The notes under the pieces are model-generated. The model worked only from the letters and a program-made list of their open reading frames with translations. It was not told the DNA's origin and searched no databases. From Saccopteryx bilineata (lineage: Eukaryota > Chordata > Mammalia > Chiroptera > Emballonuridae): a DNA stretch of 64,000 nucleotides. Both the position numbers and the translations under genes were made by a program. The first letter of the stretch is position 1; the number at the start of each line of letters is the position of its first letter. The stretch spans positions 49,466,113 through 49,530,112 of the forward strand of contig NC_089496.1 of the NCBI RefSeq assembly GCF_036850765.1, given 5' to 3'. Shown here piece after piece: positions 49,417 to 61,459 of this stretch.

Positions 49417-49770
49417 TAGGCCCTGGCTGGTTGGCTCTATGGTAGAGCGTCAGCCTGGATTGGATTCCCGGTCAGGGCACACAGGAGAGGCACCCATCTG
49501 CTTCTCCACCCTTTCCCTCTCACTTCTCTTTCTCTCTTTTCCTCTCCTTCTATAGCCATGGCTCAATTGGAGTGAGCTGGCCCCAGGTGCTGAGGATGGC
49601 TTCATGGCCTCTGCTTCAGGTGCTAAAAAAATGGCTCTGGTTGCAATGGAGCAAGGGCCCAGATGGGCAGAGCATCGCCCCCTAGTGGGCTTGCCTGGTG
49701 GATCCTGGTCAGGGTGCATGCAGGAGTCTGTCTCTGCCTCCCCTCCTCTCACTAAAACAAACAAACAAAC
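49417..49770 (+). mobile_element. Family A SINE with deletion in the head
   Basis: Head GGCCCTGGCTGGTTGGCTCT with a deletion just before box B (GATTGGATTCCCGG), CT-rich part, body with a single CCCCCTAGTGGGC motif, and tail (AAAC)n. The TSD AAAAACCTTAGA is at 49405-49416 and about 49772-49783. Confidence 0.88.
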
Positions 49771-50249
49771 AAAAAACCTTAGAATATGTAGATCAGATAT
49801 ACTGTTTTTAAATTTTGAGAGAGATGTTGGTTTGTCTTCTTAATGAAGGGTTAGATTTTACAGTGTGTGAGTGAATCCCTAAAATCATCATGTATTGTTG
49901 GCTAGGTTTCAGCAGGAAGGAGACCCCTTATTACACTCTGTTATTTGCCAAGGAAAAGAGGAGAAATAATGAGAAAACCAGAAAGCAGAGCGCATGCAAA
50001 CGGCCAGAACTGAGCACTCCAGAAACCAACATTGCTCATCTATGATGTTCCATTTGGGCGAGGCTACTGCTCCTGGTAGCACGAGCACTGTTTTAGGAAG
50101 AGCCCTTGACATCGTGCTTGACTAGCAACAGGGTAGGTTTGACAGACAGACATCCCTCGCTCAGCTGGGGTCCCCAGGCGGCATGCTGCCCATGCTGGTG
50201 TATTGCCTGCAAACAGTGATGTGTCCGTTCGCGGACACCTGTACATTGT

Positions 50250-50623
50250 TGTTGTTGTTGTTGTTTTGTATTTTTCCAAAGTTGGAAACGGGAAGGCAGT
50301 CAGACTCCCGCATGCGCCCGACTGGGATCTACCTGGCATGCCCACCAGAGGGCGATGCTCTGTCCATCTGGGGCGTCGCTCTGCTGCAATCAGAGCCATT
50401 CTAGCGCCTGAGGCAGAGGCCACAGAGCCATCCTCAGCACCCGGGCCAACTTTGCTCCAATGGAGCCTCGGCTGCGGGAGGGGAAGAGAGAGACAGAGAG
50501 GAAGGAGAGGGGGACGGGTGGAGAAGCAGATGGGCGCTCTCCTGTGTGCCCTGGCCGGGAATCGAACCTGAGATTCCTGCACGCCAGGCTGATGCTCTAC
50601 CACTGAGCCAACCGGCCAGGGCC
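50250..50623 (-). mobile_element. Family A SINE, recent insertion
   Basis: Full-length minus-strand copy. A perfect 16-bp TSD, GACACCTGTACATTGT, is at 50234-50249 and 50624-50639. The tail is (TTG)n on the plus strand. It lacks the internal duplication although the TSD is intact. A 217-codon frame over it is SINE noise. Confidence 0.94.
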
Positions 50624-51387
50624 GACACCTGTACATTGTAATTTCTCTCTTGCTCCTTGGGATACAATTGGAGAGAGTCTCATGGGCTTGGTGACCACAG
50701 TTTGCCCTCTCGTGCAAATTGGCACAGAGAGCACAGAGAACCAGCCTGAGGGAGGGAGATTGGAGGAGCCCATGGGCGCCCTCCGCCTACTTCAGGGTGG
50801 GGCTGCCCTTCTCCACCACGGCGCCTTCCCGATCCAAGCTTATGAAAACTTTTCCCTGGATTAATTTAGAATTCGTTAATACCTTGCCCTTCCATATCTA
50901 CTTCACTGTGTTCCTTAATATAAATAAAAATAAAACTTATAGAACCTAGCATTGGAAAGGACAGCAAAATAACCTAGTGATCCTGGGCAAGTTACTTAAT
51001 CTTAAATGAATTTTCTCAGCCATGAAATGAGGGATTTGTGTTCGTCCATGATTCTCAATCCTCTCTAGGCCCTGCTCTTAAGGGGGGGGTTAGGCTCTTT
51101 ATGCATATTGCATAAAAATTTTAATTTTGTTTCTTTTGAGTAGGTTTTACATGCACACGTATATTCCTAAGGTATAAGATGCTAAATGGTGAAAATGAAG
51201 TTTCCCACCCACCCCTGTGACTCCATAGCTTAGTTCTCTCTGGAGGTAACCGCAGCTACCAGGTTTTTGTGTATTCTTCACACGTAGTCTATGCATTTAC
51301 AGCCATAAACACATTTATTTCTATTTACATATGCCTATTATCCTTACAAATGGTGGTATTCTGTATACTCTGTTCTATGTTGTTGTT

Positions 51388-51558
51388 TTTTTTTAAAGGT
51401 TTTATTTATTTATTTTTAGAGAGAGAGAGAGAAAGGGGGGAGGAGCAGGAAGCATCAACTGCCATATATGCCTTGACCAGGCAAGCCTGGGGTTTGGAAC
51501 TGGTGACCTCAGCGTTCCAGGTCAATGCTTTATCCACTGCGCCACCGCAGGTCAGGCC
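51388..51558 (-). mobile_element. Family B short SINE
   Basis: Minus-strand head GGCCTGACCTGCGGTGGCGC with CAGTGGATAAAGC, a short body ending CAGTTGATGCTTCCTGCTCC, then a CT-rich and A-rich tail. It closely resembles 5891-6103. Confidence 0.87.
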
Positions 51559-51699
51559 CTTGAGATTTCAAAAAAGGAATCCCCCCCCCTTTTTTATTAT
51601 TCGGATTGTTTTATCTCAATATTATGTCACCTATCATTTTATAGTTTTCCATAATTTTCTTTTTATTATATCATTTTAAAGAAACAGTCTGTTTACTTC

Positions 51700-51930
51700 T
51701 AAATAGCATCAAAGTCGATATGTTTATTGAAGTCATGTCTGGACTTTCCGTAGAAATCAGTGCATCATCTGACAATGATAATTTTCCTTTCACTGTAAAG
51801 TGTGTATACGTTTTATCCTCCTCTCGTGCCTTTGCTGACCGGCACCTTGAGAACAGTGCTAAGTGATATGGGTGACAGTGGGTGTCTGTCTTGTTCCTAA
51901 CTTGAATGCCAATATCCCAGAGTTGCTTTG
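51700..51930 (-). repeat. L1 ORF2 RT-region fragment
   Basis: Plus-strand GACAGTGGGTGTCTGTCTTG then TTCCTAACTTGAA, preceded by a CTCTCGTGCCTTTGCTGACC-like stretch, is the antisense of the L1 reverse-transcriptase region. Diverged. Confidence 0.6.
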
Positions 51931-52296
51931 TAGTCTCATGTTACAGAAATAGTCATCCAATCCTATTTTATTAGGAGTTAAAATAATGTATATATTTATT
52001 AAAGCAAAATTCCTGAATATGCTCGTTACCAAATGCTCTGAAATTAGACTCTGTTCTTTTTGAACTTTTAATGTCTAGAAAAGGAGGACTAGGTCTTCTA
52101 AAACCCCCCAAACTGTGCTTTATGAGGGCGCTCTGTTCACCATGGGGGGGGATTTGCTTTGGGGAAAGACTCCTCATTTGTTTTAGTGAGGGCCACCATG
52201 GCCACTGCAGGCAAGACCTTGTTGCCCACTCCCAAATGGGAGTAGTAGGTTTGGCTGTTTAGTAATATTATTACTGCCTATTTAAAAAAAAACCCA

Positions 52297-52696
52297 GCCC
52301 TGGCCGGTTGGCTCAGCGGTAGAGTGTCGGCCTGGCGTGCAGGGAACCCGGGTTCGATTCCCGGCCAGGGCACATAGGAGAAGCGCCCATTTGCTTCTCC
52401 ACCCCCACCCCCTCCTTCCTCTCTGTTTCTCTCTTCCCCTCCCACAGCCAAGGCTCCATTGGAGCAAAGATGGCCCGGGCGCTGGGGATGGCTCCTTGGC
52501 CTCTGCCCCAGGCACTAGAGTGGCTCTGGTCATGGCAGAGCGACACCCCGGAGGGGCAGAGCATCGCCCCCTGGTGGGCAGAGCGTCACCCTTGGTGGGC
52601 GTGCCGGGTGGATCCCGGTCGGGCGCATGCAGGAGTCTGTCTGACTGTCTCTCCCTGTTTCCAGCTTCAGAAAAAAAAAAAAGAAGAAGAAAAAAA
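52297..52696 (+). mobile_element. Family A SINE, best-preserved copy
   Basis: Head GCCCTGGCCGGTTGGCTCAG with box A-like GGCTCAGCGGTAGAG and an intact box B GGTTCGATTCC, so it could in principle be read by RNA polymerase III. The CT-rich part, the full body with the duplicated GGTGGGC unit (near 52570-52605), the end CTTCAG and an A-rich tail all follow. Flanking A/C-rich sequence hides the TSD. Confidence 0.92.
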
Positions 52697-54734
52697 CCCC
52701 TAAACAATTAGTACTTAATATAATAAAATAGAAGAAAACACATATACTAATGTAAAAGAGGTTCCAGAGGCTGAGAAGTGTGCAGCCCTCCCCAAAGCTG
52801 ATAAATGTGAGAGCCGAGTGGTTCTCCTTGGCCGCCCTCTAGGGAGAGGGGAGGCTTTGTGGGATCAGGGGGAGAGATGTAATGGAGAACTACTCTGAAC
52901 CGAGGCTAAATTTCCAAGTCTGTTTTTGGGCCCGTTCAGCTAGTTGTAGGCTTTGTTTCTGGAGAATTAGAAATTCCCAATTCCCAATTAGTACTTAATA
53001 TAATGAAGACAGATGAGTACTTAATAAAATGAAGACATTTTTCTTCAAGAGCATTCTTTTGCTTGTATCTGTAGGCTTGTACTGTGATTCTGGGTGGACT
53101 AGTTTTTTGAACGTGAGAGCAAGAAAATGATTGACAAGCGTTTTTGTTGAAATAAGGCAACCTTAGAAGGAAGCTGACCCCCCCAGGTAACTCTGAGAAG
53201 AGACCGTGTTTCTGCCTGTCTTCTCCTGGGGTCAACAGGTTAAACAATTCCTTGCAGCTGAGAGTGCCTTTGTGTAGCCATCTCTCCTCACGATCTTAGA
53301 GCCCAGAGCTTCTTCAAGCATGCCTGTTGCCTTACCTCCGTGACTCAGGGCCGGTGGCATTTTATGTTTGCAGTCTTTTCCTCCTGTCCCTCCTCTAGTC
53401 ACCCTTGACAGAGATGTCAGCTCTTGGGAAGCCTTACCTGGTCACCCCGATTCCCATCTCCGTTCTCGACATGCATTTTCACCCTGACATCTGTCATGCT
53501 GTAGTGTCATTTTGTGTTTCCCGAGTATCAGGAATACTCATACATACCTCTCAGGGTCTCAGGAGGGACATCCTCCATTTTTTCCCCTGAGTAAATGCAA
53601 CAGAAAATCCCTTCGTTCTTCTTAGATAAATATATATTTTTAGGGGGTTTAGATGGACTAGTCAAAAGTGTACTTTTAATGTTTAACTAACTGAGTTATG
53701 CATACATATTTAAATCACTTGTTATCTGAAATATTATTTAAGGAACATAGCTGTTCTATTATCACATTCCATAAAACAATTTTCATTCAAACTGATTAAC
53801 TGTATCTTCATCATGGAACTTGGACATCAGTAGGGCTATTGTTTGAGTCACATCGTGGTTTCCAGAGTGAACCATCTTCAGCTCCATTTGAGTTGTCTGA
53901 GATCCAGTAATCAAGAAGTCTATGCGTGATGTCACAAGTCCCCACTAATAACATCAGAGGTATCAGATTGTTACACTCATGTCTAGGGTCATATTCATCA
54001 GTTGAGTTTCACCACATGGCTGCATGTGGTACCCTTTTTTTTATAGTATAAAATTTTTATATTTAGAATTAGACAGCTGGACTCAGTTTAGATGATCCCT
54101 GTACCACTTTTTAACATGAACTTGTAAAGTTTTGTTTTGGGTAATATTCTATGCTTATTAAATGTGAACTTTTGCTCCAGGAATAATTACCATGTCCTTA
54201 TTAAATTTCTTTTTTTTCTGATTCCACTTGGTGACCTCTGTCAGCTAATATTGATTGGCATACATTTGGGCTAATGGGTCTTACTTAAATAGTAATTTAT
54301 GTTCAGAGTAAAGTACTTTAGAAAATGCCTTCTTAATTTAAAGGGAGATTTGTGAATACTCGAATTTAAGAGGAATCTCTTTTTCTGAAGTATAATTTTG
54401 GGTTTATAAAGAACCTCCTCAACTATAGTGTGAATCTGGGGTTTTTTTAAGCGCATGATTTTTCTTTTTGTCTTATGTTTCCCTTTATCCAGATACTGAT
54501 TGTAATAAAGTTACGTTAGAAAAACAGAGATTAATTTAACCAGTGTTAACATAGCTTAGAGTCCCCCCCGCCCCGAGACTTGCTTTGGAATTGGCCAAAT
54601 CTAGCTTTGAGTTCATGCACACTATTGACTTCTTTAAACTCAACAAATCTCAGTTTTTACCTCTACAAAAAGGCTGTTGCAAGACTGTTGTGAACTGAGA
54701 GATTCTAGTACACATGTGTACACAGGCATACAGC

Positions 54735-54744
54735 GCGCATGCGC
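54735..54744. promoter_or_regulatory. Candidate NRF1 palindrome GCGCATGCGC
   Basis: The 10-bp palindrome equals the known NRF1 consensus. It lies in GCGCGCATGCGCGTG, a CpG-rich island of sequence outside any SINE. Binding is inferred only from the motif. Confidence 0.4.
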
Positions 54745-56576
54745 GTGGAACTGTCCACAGGCCAGGCCCTCGTCATTCTTCTCTTCCTCCGGAGCTGCTC
54801 TGTCTTCTGCTGACCCCTGGCGCACCCTTCCCCAAATCCTGTACCTACCGGGACTGCCTGCTGTGTTCACCCTGCCCTGGGGGACACACTCTGACCGTCT
54901 GTATCTACGTCTTCTTCTTCCCTCTCCCTGGATTCCTGGGTCAGGAGCAGCAGCAACGGCAGCACCTGGCGTCTTGGTGCATCTTGGACTTGAACATGCC
55001 CGCGGATCATCCCGGCTCTTGTTACAAAAAGCAGATTCTGACTCGGGAGGTCGGGGGCAGAGCCGGTGAGTCTGCACTGCTCCCCGGCTCCCCAGCTCCC
55101 AGCCAGATCTACCCCTCGGTCCAGGGACGACATTTCGAGGAGCAGGGACCAGGAGTGATGATGTTCTACCTTTCAGAATTTATTAGAAACGTGTTTGGCT
55201 GCCTCCGAAGGAATCGCTCAAAGGAAATGAAGAGAAGCTCACTTTGCCAATGCGAAGTTTCACAATACAACTGGGCTCACTCATCCTCATTCCGCTCTGT
55301 ATGGGAGACGAGTAAAAATTTCCATGAAAGGAGGACCTTGTAAACCAGAACATAAATAAAGCCAGTTTGCCCTGTACCTTGAAACTCCACGGGATAAGGA
55401 AGACAGGCGTATTTCAGAGAGCCGGGCCCTTCTTAGAAAAGACGAGCCCTGCGCTGGGACTTGCCCCCGTTGGAGCCAGGGACTAGAGAAGCCAGATTTG
55501 GGTTGCAGGCCGGAACTCAGGGCTAGAGGCCCAAAGCTAGATACGTTTCCCCTGTAAAATCTCTTTGGAAGAGCTTTCAGATAGATCTGAGTCAGCTAGG
55601 GTGAACCCATTTTCTGAAATTTTGTTTCTGGAAGCATTTAATTGAAAGGAAAAACCCCAAGAATGCACCCAGAGTTGAATGTCATGTGGCGATTGGGAAG
55701 GCCCCGAAATAGAAACAATGGGAATAAATGAAGCCAAATGAAATCTGCAAATTATTAGGGTGAAATTGGTAAGGGGCAGAGAAACTTAATAAGAGGGAAG
55801 GAGGGGAAATCAGCTTTCCAGTACAAACTCTGTGCGGAGACAGCGTACAAAGGAAGGCTGGGAACAGGAAACCTCTGTGAGCTGAAAGGGTTGTTGAGGC
55901 TGGAAGTTCGGAGGTGACTGGGTGCCTCTCCTCTTAGTCTGATTTCCGGTGAGAGATCTGAGCTTCAAAATCTCATTTCCATGGTCGTCCTCAATGCAGC
56001 CTCTTAAGATTCCTCACAAAAAAAGAACCACCCTCGCCTCCCAAATATTGGAGAATATACTTTCAAGAACTCTGACAACTGAGGTAGGCAGACACCTTAA
56101 TGCTGGTATCCAGAAGGAATTGGCTGGTCTTGGCCCTAAGGCAAATAGGTCTGAGTGAAGGACAGGGACTTAATTTTCAGCGTGTGACATATGTAGTTTT
56201 TGTTTGTTTAAACTATAGAAGGTGTTTGTTCTGTGACCCCTGTTCACCATTCTACCACCTGACACACCACACATACAGGACACGGGACACATTCCTTTAT
56301 ACACCTTCTCTCCATTGTGGGTGCTCTCACCCCAGATGGGAAGGAGGCACCATTTCAAACCCTGGAGAAAAACAAAGTCAAAGAAAATATTGACAATATA
56401 CTAACCAACAAAATAGACCAGCACCAGATCACACAGATTAACTCCATAGAACAACAATCATAAACCCATGGAATGACCCAGGAAGGGTGACAAACAAGCT
56501 CAGAAAAGACCCACAGGAGGAAAGTCAAACAAAGATGGCAGTGGCCATAATAAATCTAATTGGGTTAAAAGGCGCT

Positions 56577-56830
56577 TTAATCCTTTGAGTAGTGAGTTTT
56601 TTTTCATGCTTGCTGAACCCCGGAAGTGAGTTGTTTTTTTTTTTCAAAAAATGAAATTAGTTCCAGTTTTATTAACTTAAAATCATGTTTGTTTGATAAC
56701 CAGTTTATGGAAACAAGAAGAACATACATTTGCCTTTTTTTACTGTTGCCTTACACACATGTATGATCGCACTCTGGATGGTCAGGAGGCACGAGGACGT
56801 ACATGAATATTCGTACTACTCAAGGGTTAA
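56577..56830 (+). mobile_element. Non-autonomous piggyBac-like element
   Basis: TTAA target sites lie at 56577-56580 and 56827-56830, around a 246-bp element. The left end TCCTTTGAGTAGTGAG and the reverse complement of the right end CCCTTGAGTAGTACGA are inverted repeats. TTAA duplication with CCC-type ends is the piggyBac signature. The interior has no transposase frame. Confidence 0.85.
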
Positions 56831-57764
56831 AGATGATCTCAGGGGGATAAGAATTAAACATTTAGTGTTCTATTTTATGAAAAATTAAGTTTTAAACTTT
56901 GTTGCTGTTTTTTCTTTTAAATGACCAGCTCAAACTTTTTGAAAAGGCAGCATCTTTTGTTGCCCTTTTTTTTGGGTTGTCCGACTTTTGGAATCTCCAG
57001 ATGTCTCAGCCTAGAAGCCCTGGCCCCAGCACAGGCAGACATTGCTGAAAAAGAACCAAAGATCAGAAAATTGCATGCAGAAGAATCGCATGCAGATACT
57101 GTATCTCGCGGGCTCCAGCCGCCCCTGCTCACCTCTGCCTGTGGTCCCTCTGGCACTGTAACTGAGCTCACGGTCATGCCCCGCCCCCTCCCCTCCCACC
57201 CCACTCCCACAATTCCTGCTTCTCTGCGGTTCCCCGTCTCAGTAAGCGCACACTCTCCCTATCTGAAAGCCAGACACCCAGGAGCTACACTCTGCGCCTC
57301 CTCCTTCTCCCCTGCACCCCACCCACCGAGGCTCCTAGAGTTTGTGTCTTGAACGTTTCTGGGCTCTGTTTCTCTCCACCTTCACTGCGTCCAGTTTCAG
57401 CTGTATCGTCTCTCTGCTGATCTCCAGTGGAGGCTTCCTAACGAGGCTCCTTACGTTTACTATTTTATTTTATTCTTGCTAAGGTTTTAATAACTTTTAA
57501 GTAAGTAGGTTTGAAGTTGAATAGATTTCTTATTTTGCATTCTTTAAAAAAACAACTCTATATAATTTATATACCATAAACTTCACTTGGTTCAGTGTAC
57601 AATTCAATGATTTTTAAAGGATTTTTAATTATGTAATCATTACTAAAAATGTTACATTTTTTTCAAAACTTTTATTATGCAAAATTAGTATATAAAAGAG
57701 AGAACAGTATCATTTCATGTGTAAATATTTCAATATATATTTTTAATAATAAAAATTTTTCACC

Positions 57765-57945
57765 ATTGATTTGAGAGAGAAAAAAGGGAGAGAGAGAAAG
57801 AGAAGTATCAACTCATTCTACTTAGTTGTTCCATTTAGTTGTGCACTCATTGATTGCTTCTTCTGTGAGCCCTGACCCGGGATGGAACCCATGACCTCGG
57901 TGCACAGGGATGATGTTTTATCCGTTGAGCAACCCAGCCATAGCA
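57765..57945 (-). mobile_element. Family D tRNA SINE, old
   Basis: Minus-strand head GCTATGGCTGGGTTGCTCAA with a decayed box B (GGTTCCATCCCGGG), and a GA-rich tail at 57770-57800. No TSD found. Confidence 0.75.
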
Positions 57946-58573
57946 TTAGTATTTTTAAGTGAGAAACACTCTTAAAAACAAAACAAAACATAACCATGAT
58001 GACATTACAGTTTTAAAAAGCTACCAATAATTCTTTAAGTGTTTAGTCAGCGTTTAAATTTTTGCTCACTTTTTTGTATGATTGGTTTGTTTGTATTCAA
58101 AGTTCACGTATTACAGTTGATTTACTCTTATGTTTCTCTTAATCACAAAGTTCCCTCTTCTTTTTGTCACTTAATTTATTTGTTGAAGAAATCACGTTGT
58201 TTGTACACCAAAAATTTCCAGGTTTTAGGTTTTCTGATGGCATCTCTGTGGTGTCATTTAACATGTTCTTCTTTCTTTTGGAAACTAGTAGTTATGTTTC
58301 AAGGGTTGACCAGACATAGGCTTGATTTTCTCAAAAGAATACATTATAGTTGGTGTAATGACCTTCATCAGGGGGCCCCTAATGTCTGGTTGTACCTATT
58401 TTTGTGAGGTTAAGTTTGAACTGTGGATTTAATCTGTGGTGGTTAGCCTGATCCATCTCTTTTAAAGTTTTTTGCCCTTCCTTTGAGATTTATAGCAGCC
58501 ATTGATAATCATTGCCCACAGCCAAATGCAGAGCTTCGGTGTTTACACAAGGAACTTTTAAAAATGAAAATCT

Positions 58574-58832
58574 TGTCCCTGGCTTGAGCCCAAAGGTCAC
58601 TGGCTTGAAGCCCAAGGTCGCTGGCTTGAGCCCAAGGTCGCTGGCTTGAGCAAGGGGTCACTCGCTCTGCTGGAGCCCCCCCACATCAAGGCATGAATGA
58701 AAAAGCAATCATTGAACAAATAAGGTGCCACAAGAAAGAACTGATGCTTCTCATCTCTTTCCCTTCCTGTCTGTCTGTCCCTATCTGTCCCTCTCTCTGT
58801 CTCTGTCTAAAAAATAAAGAAGTAATTAGAAA
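58574..58832 (+). mobile_element. Family C SINE, 5'-truncated, with tandem repeats
   Basis: The tRNA head is missing. The body holds about four tandem copies of a 20-21 bp unit (CTGGCTTGAGCCCAAGGTCG) at 58579-58660, then GCAATCATTGAACAAATAAG, a TC-rich run and an A-rich tail. A perfect 15-bp TSD, TAAAAATGAAAATCT, is at 58559-58573 and 58833-58847. Confidence 0.9.
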
Positions 58833-58849
58833 TAAAAATGAAAATCTGA

Positions 58850-59115
58850 CCAGGTCTTTCTTCTGCTTAAAATACTTCAAGGTCTCTGGGCACCCCCTCT
58901 CCTTCCCCTCACTGGACATGGCGCTGAATCTCTCCGCCGTCTGCTGGGATTATTCCGCCGTCTGTCGTCTGATTACTTTACAAGCCCCGGGAGGGCAGAG
59001 GCCATGTGTGCCGCCCCTCCTCCCTGAAGGATAAGTGAATGTCTGTGTGTCTGATGGATGCCGGTGCTCCCTGAGCACTTGTTGAGTGGATGGAATGAAT
59101 GAATAAGCGAGTAGG
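58850..59115 (+). repeat. L2 LINE 3' end
   Basis: CTTCAAGGTCTCTGGGCACC, then GGGAGGGCAGAGGCCATGTG, then CTGAGCACTTGTTGAGTGGA and GAATGAATGAATAAG is the typical L2 ending. Confidence 0.75.
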
Positions 59116-59870
59116 CTAAGCCAAAGGAGGATTACAGCATCTATAAAGAAGGCATGCTGTGTGGGTTGGGTTTTTCCCCCTTTTCTGAATGTGGAATATG
59201 GGGAAGGCAGGTAGAGACTGAAGGAACGAGAGGGCAAAGCCCAGAGGAGAGGTTTTGGAAGAATCCCCGTGTAGGTGAGGGTGGTGATAGTGTGGTCAAA
59301 GAGGTAGAGCTGCATTCCCTGTTCACAGCCGAGGGGCGGCGGTCGGGGAGGTCCCTGGAATGTCCAGGATGACTTACATGCTTGGGGCGTAAAATGAGGA
59401 GGAGTATCCTTGAAACAAGACATGCTGCGCTCTGTGACTGTGAGTGGGGCAGCCCCGTGTCCCGTGTCAATGGCCCTTGAAGGCGTCATTGTGATGCGAT
59501 GAAGTCGGGCCAGTCACAACAGCCCATTCATCTAATGCAGTCGGCGGAGTCTCCGGGCTGCACTGCACAGCCCTGTGCTGGGCCAGTGGCGTGCAACACG
59601 GAATCTCCTCCCCTCTGGGGGGCACTCGGCCCGAGCACTCCTAGTGTAAGCCTTCTTGGTTGGTCAACTTAAGGTCTTAGAGGAAAATGATATTGGGCAA
59701 TTAAGGTTGTAAGTGAACTTCTTTAGCCTTTATAGTTGATATGTTTACTATGTGAAGAACAGTACTATAGAATATCTGTGTGTTTTGCTAGCAAGACTAG
59801 ACATCAGATGATTCGTTTTCATTCATTCATTTTAGCTTATTGACATATTTATAGCATTTTCCTCTTTTTT

Positions 59871-60260
59871 TGTGTGTGTGTGCATTTTTCTGAAGCTGGA
59901 AACAGGGAGAGACAGACAGACGCCCGCATGCGCCCGACCGGGATCCACCCAGCACGCCCACCATAGGGCGACGCTCTGCCCACCAGGGGGCGATGCTCTG
60001 CCCATCCTGGGCGTCGCCATGTTGTGACCAGAGCCACTCTAGCGCCTGAGGCAGAGGCCACAGAGCCATCCCCAGCGCCCGGGCCATCTTTGCTCCAATG
60101 GAGCCGTGGCTGCGGGAGGGGAAGAGAGAGACAGAGAGGAAGACGCGGCGGAGGGGTGGAGAAGCAAATGGGCACTTCTCCTGTGTGCCCTGGCCAGGAA
60201 TCGAACCCGGGTCCTCTGCACACTAGGCCGACGCTCTACCGCTGAGCCAACCGGCCAGGG
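59871..60260 (-). mobile_element. Family A SINE, recent insertion
   Basis: Full-length minus-strand copy with the internal duplication (two CACCA..GGGCGA units near 59960-59990). A perfect 18-bp TSD, AGCATTTTCCTCTTTTTT, is at 59853-59870 and 60261-60278. Confidence 0.94.
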
Positions 60261-60649
60261 AGCATTTTCCTCTTTTTTAAAGGATGCTTCCAAATGTTTT
60301 TATTTTTAATTTAGTATTAAATTTATTGGGATGCCACTGGTTAATAAAATTATCTAGGTTTCAGGTATATAATTCTATAGCTTCCAAATTTGTTTTTCTT
60401 TCTTCTTCTTCTTTTTTTTTCTTTTTACCAGAAATATACACATTAACAAGTAGTGTTTCTAGTTCCTGTGACGTCCTCTTCCCTCTAGGAGATGCAGAAT
60501 ATTGAGTGCTCTGTGAGTCCACAAGAAAGAGCCTCTCATTTCACACTCTGTGTGTCGTGACTGTCGTACTCGGAAAGTTTGACTAAGCATGCCCTGAAAT
60601 TCTCATGGGTTTAAGGACACAAAGACAGAAGAAAAGATAAGATAGATAC

Positions 60650-60860
60650 AACATAGAGGCTGAGAAAACTGGACTCTGGAGTCAATATGCAAGGGTTTGA
60701 ATTCAAATTTCACCAGCAATTAGCTGTGTGACCTTGGACAAGTTACTTAACTACTCTGTGCCTTCCTTTCGTCATCTATGAAAGGACAGTGATATTAATA
60801 CATCAGGGTTGGACAATCATGAAATGATTTGTTACAAGTGCCTCATCCATAGTAAGAGGA
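60650..60860 (+). repeat. MIR element, well preserved
   Basis: ACTGGACTCTGGAGTCAATA, then TAGCTGTGTGACCTTGGACA, then TTACTTAACTACTCTGTGCC and ACAAGTGCCTCATCCATAGT, in plus-strand MIR order. Confidence 0.9.
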
Positions 60861-61144
60861 ATGAAAGTGATGTCCGTGAAGACTGAAGTAATCAGTGAAG
60901 TCACTCCATGCCAATGAGAAACAGACCTATGGGGAATTCGAGGGGAGCGAGGAATGCTCAGGGTACCTCATCCCTATAGGTGTTGTGATTACAGACAGTT
61001 GCTACTGTGACAACACTTCCAACGTTCCTTTCCTGATTTGCAAAAAGCAGAATCACAGAAATGTTCAGTGAATCCTAAAAGGGGCGGTGCACTGTCCTTT
61101 ACAGTTGAGCATGTGAAAAATGTGATTGTTTTTTTCCTCTATTA

Positions 61145-61459
61145 CAGGGGTCAGAAAACTATGGCTCACGAGCCAGATGTGGCTCTTTTGATGGCTGCAT
61201 CTGGCTTGCAAATCTTTAATAAAAATAATAATAACATTTAAAATATAAAACATTCTCTTGTATTACAATCCATTCATTTCCTACCGCTCATGTTCATGAT
61301 TGGCAGCTGGAGCCAATCACAGCTGTCCTCCAAGACAACACCAAATTTTTATTGGATAATGCATAACGTACATGGGTAGTTGTATGGCTCTCACAGAATT
61401 ACATTTTAAAATATGTGGCGTTCATGGCTCTCTCAGCCAAAAAGGTTCCCGGACCCCTG
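61145..61459 (-). mobile_element. Non-autonomous hAT element, same family as 4765-5085
   Basis: A 315-bp inverted copy. It starts CAGGGGTCAGAAAACTATGG and ends GGTTCCCGGACCCCTG. The 8-bp TSDs are CTCTATTA (61137-61144) and CTCTATCG (61460-61467), 6 of 8 matching. The interior is the reverse complement of the 4765 copy. Confidence 0.92.

Noticed and set aside
50064..50717. 217-codon minus-strand open frame, and similar frames at 1065-1592, 15295-15681, 52282-52707 and 59849-60223
   Set aside because: All run through family A SINEs. The same peptide fragments recur in each copy, so they are repeat translations and not genes.
54714..55343. 209-codon plus-strand open frame
   Set aside because: No recognisable domain, low-complexity start, no splice or promoter support; long chance frames are expected in this GC-rich patch.
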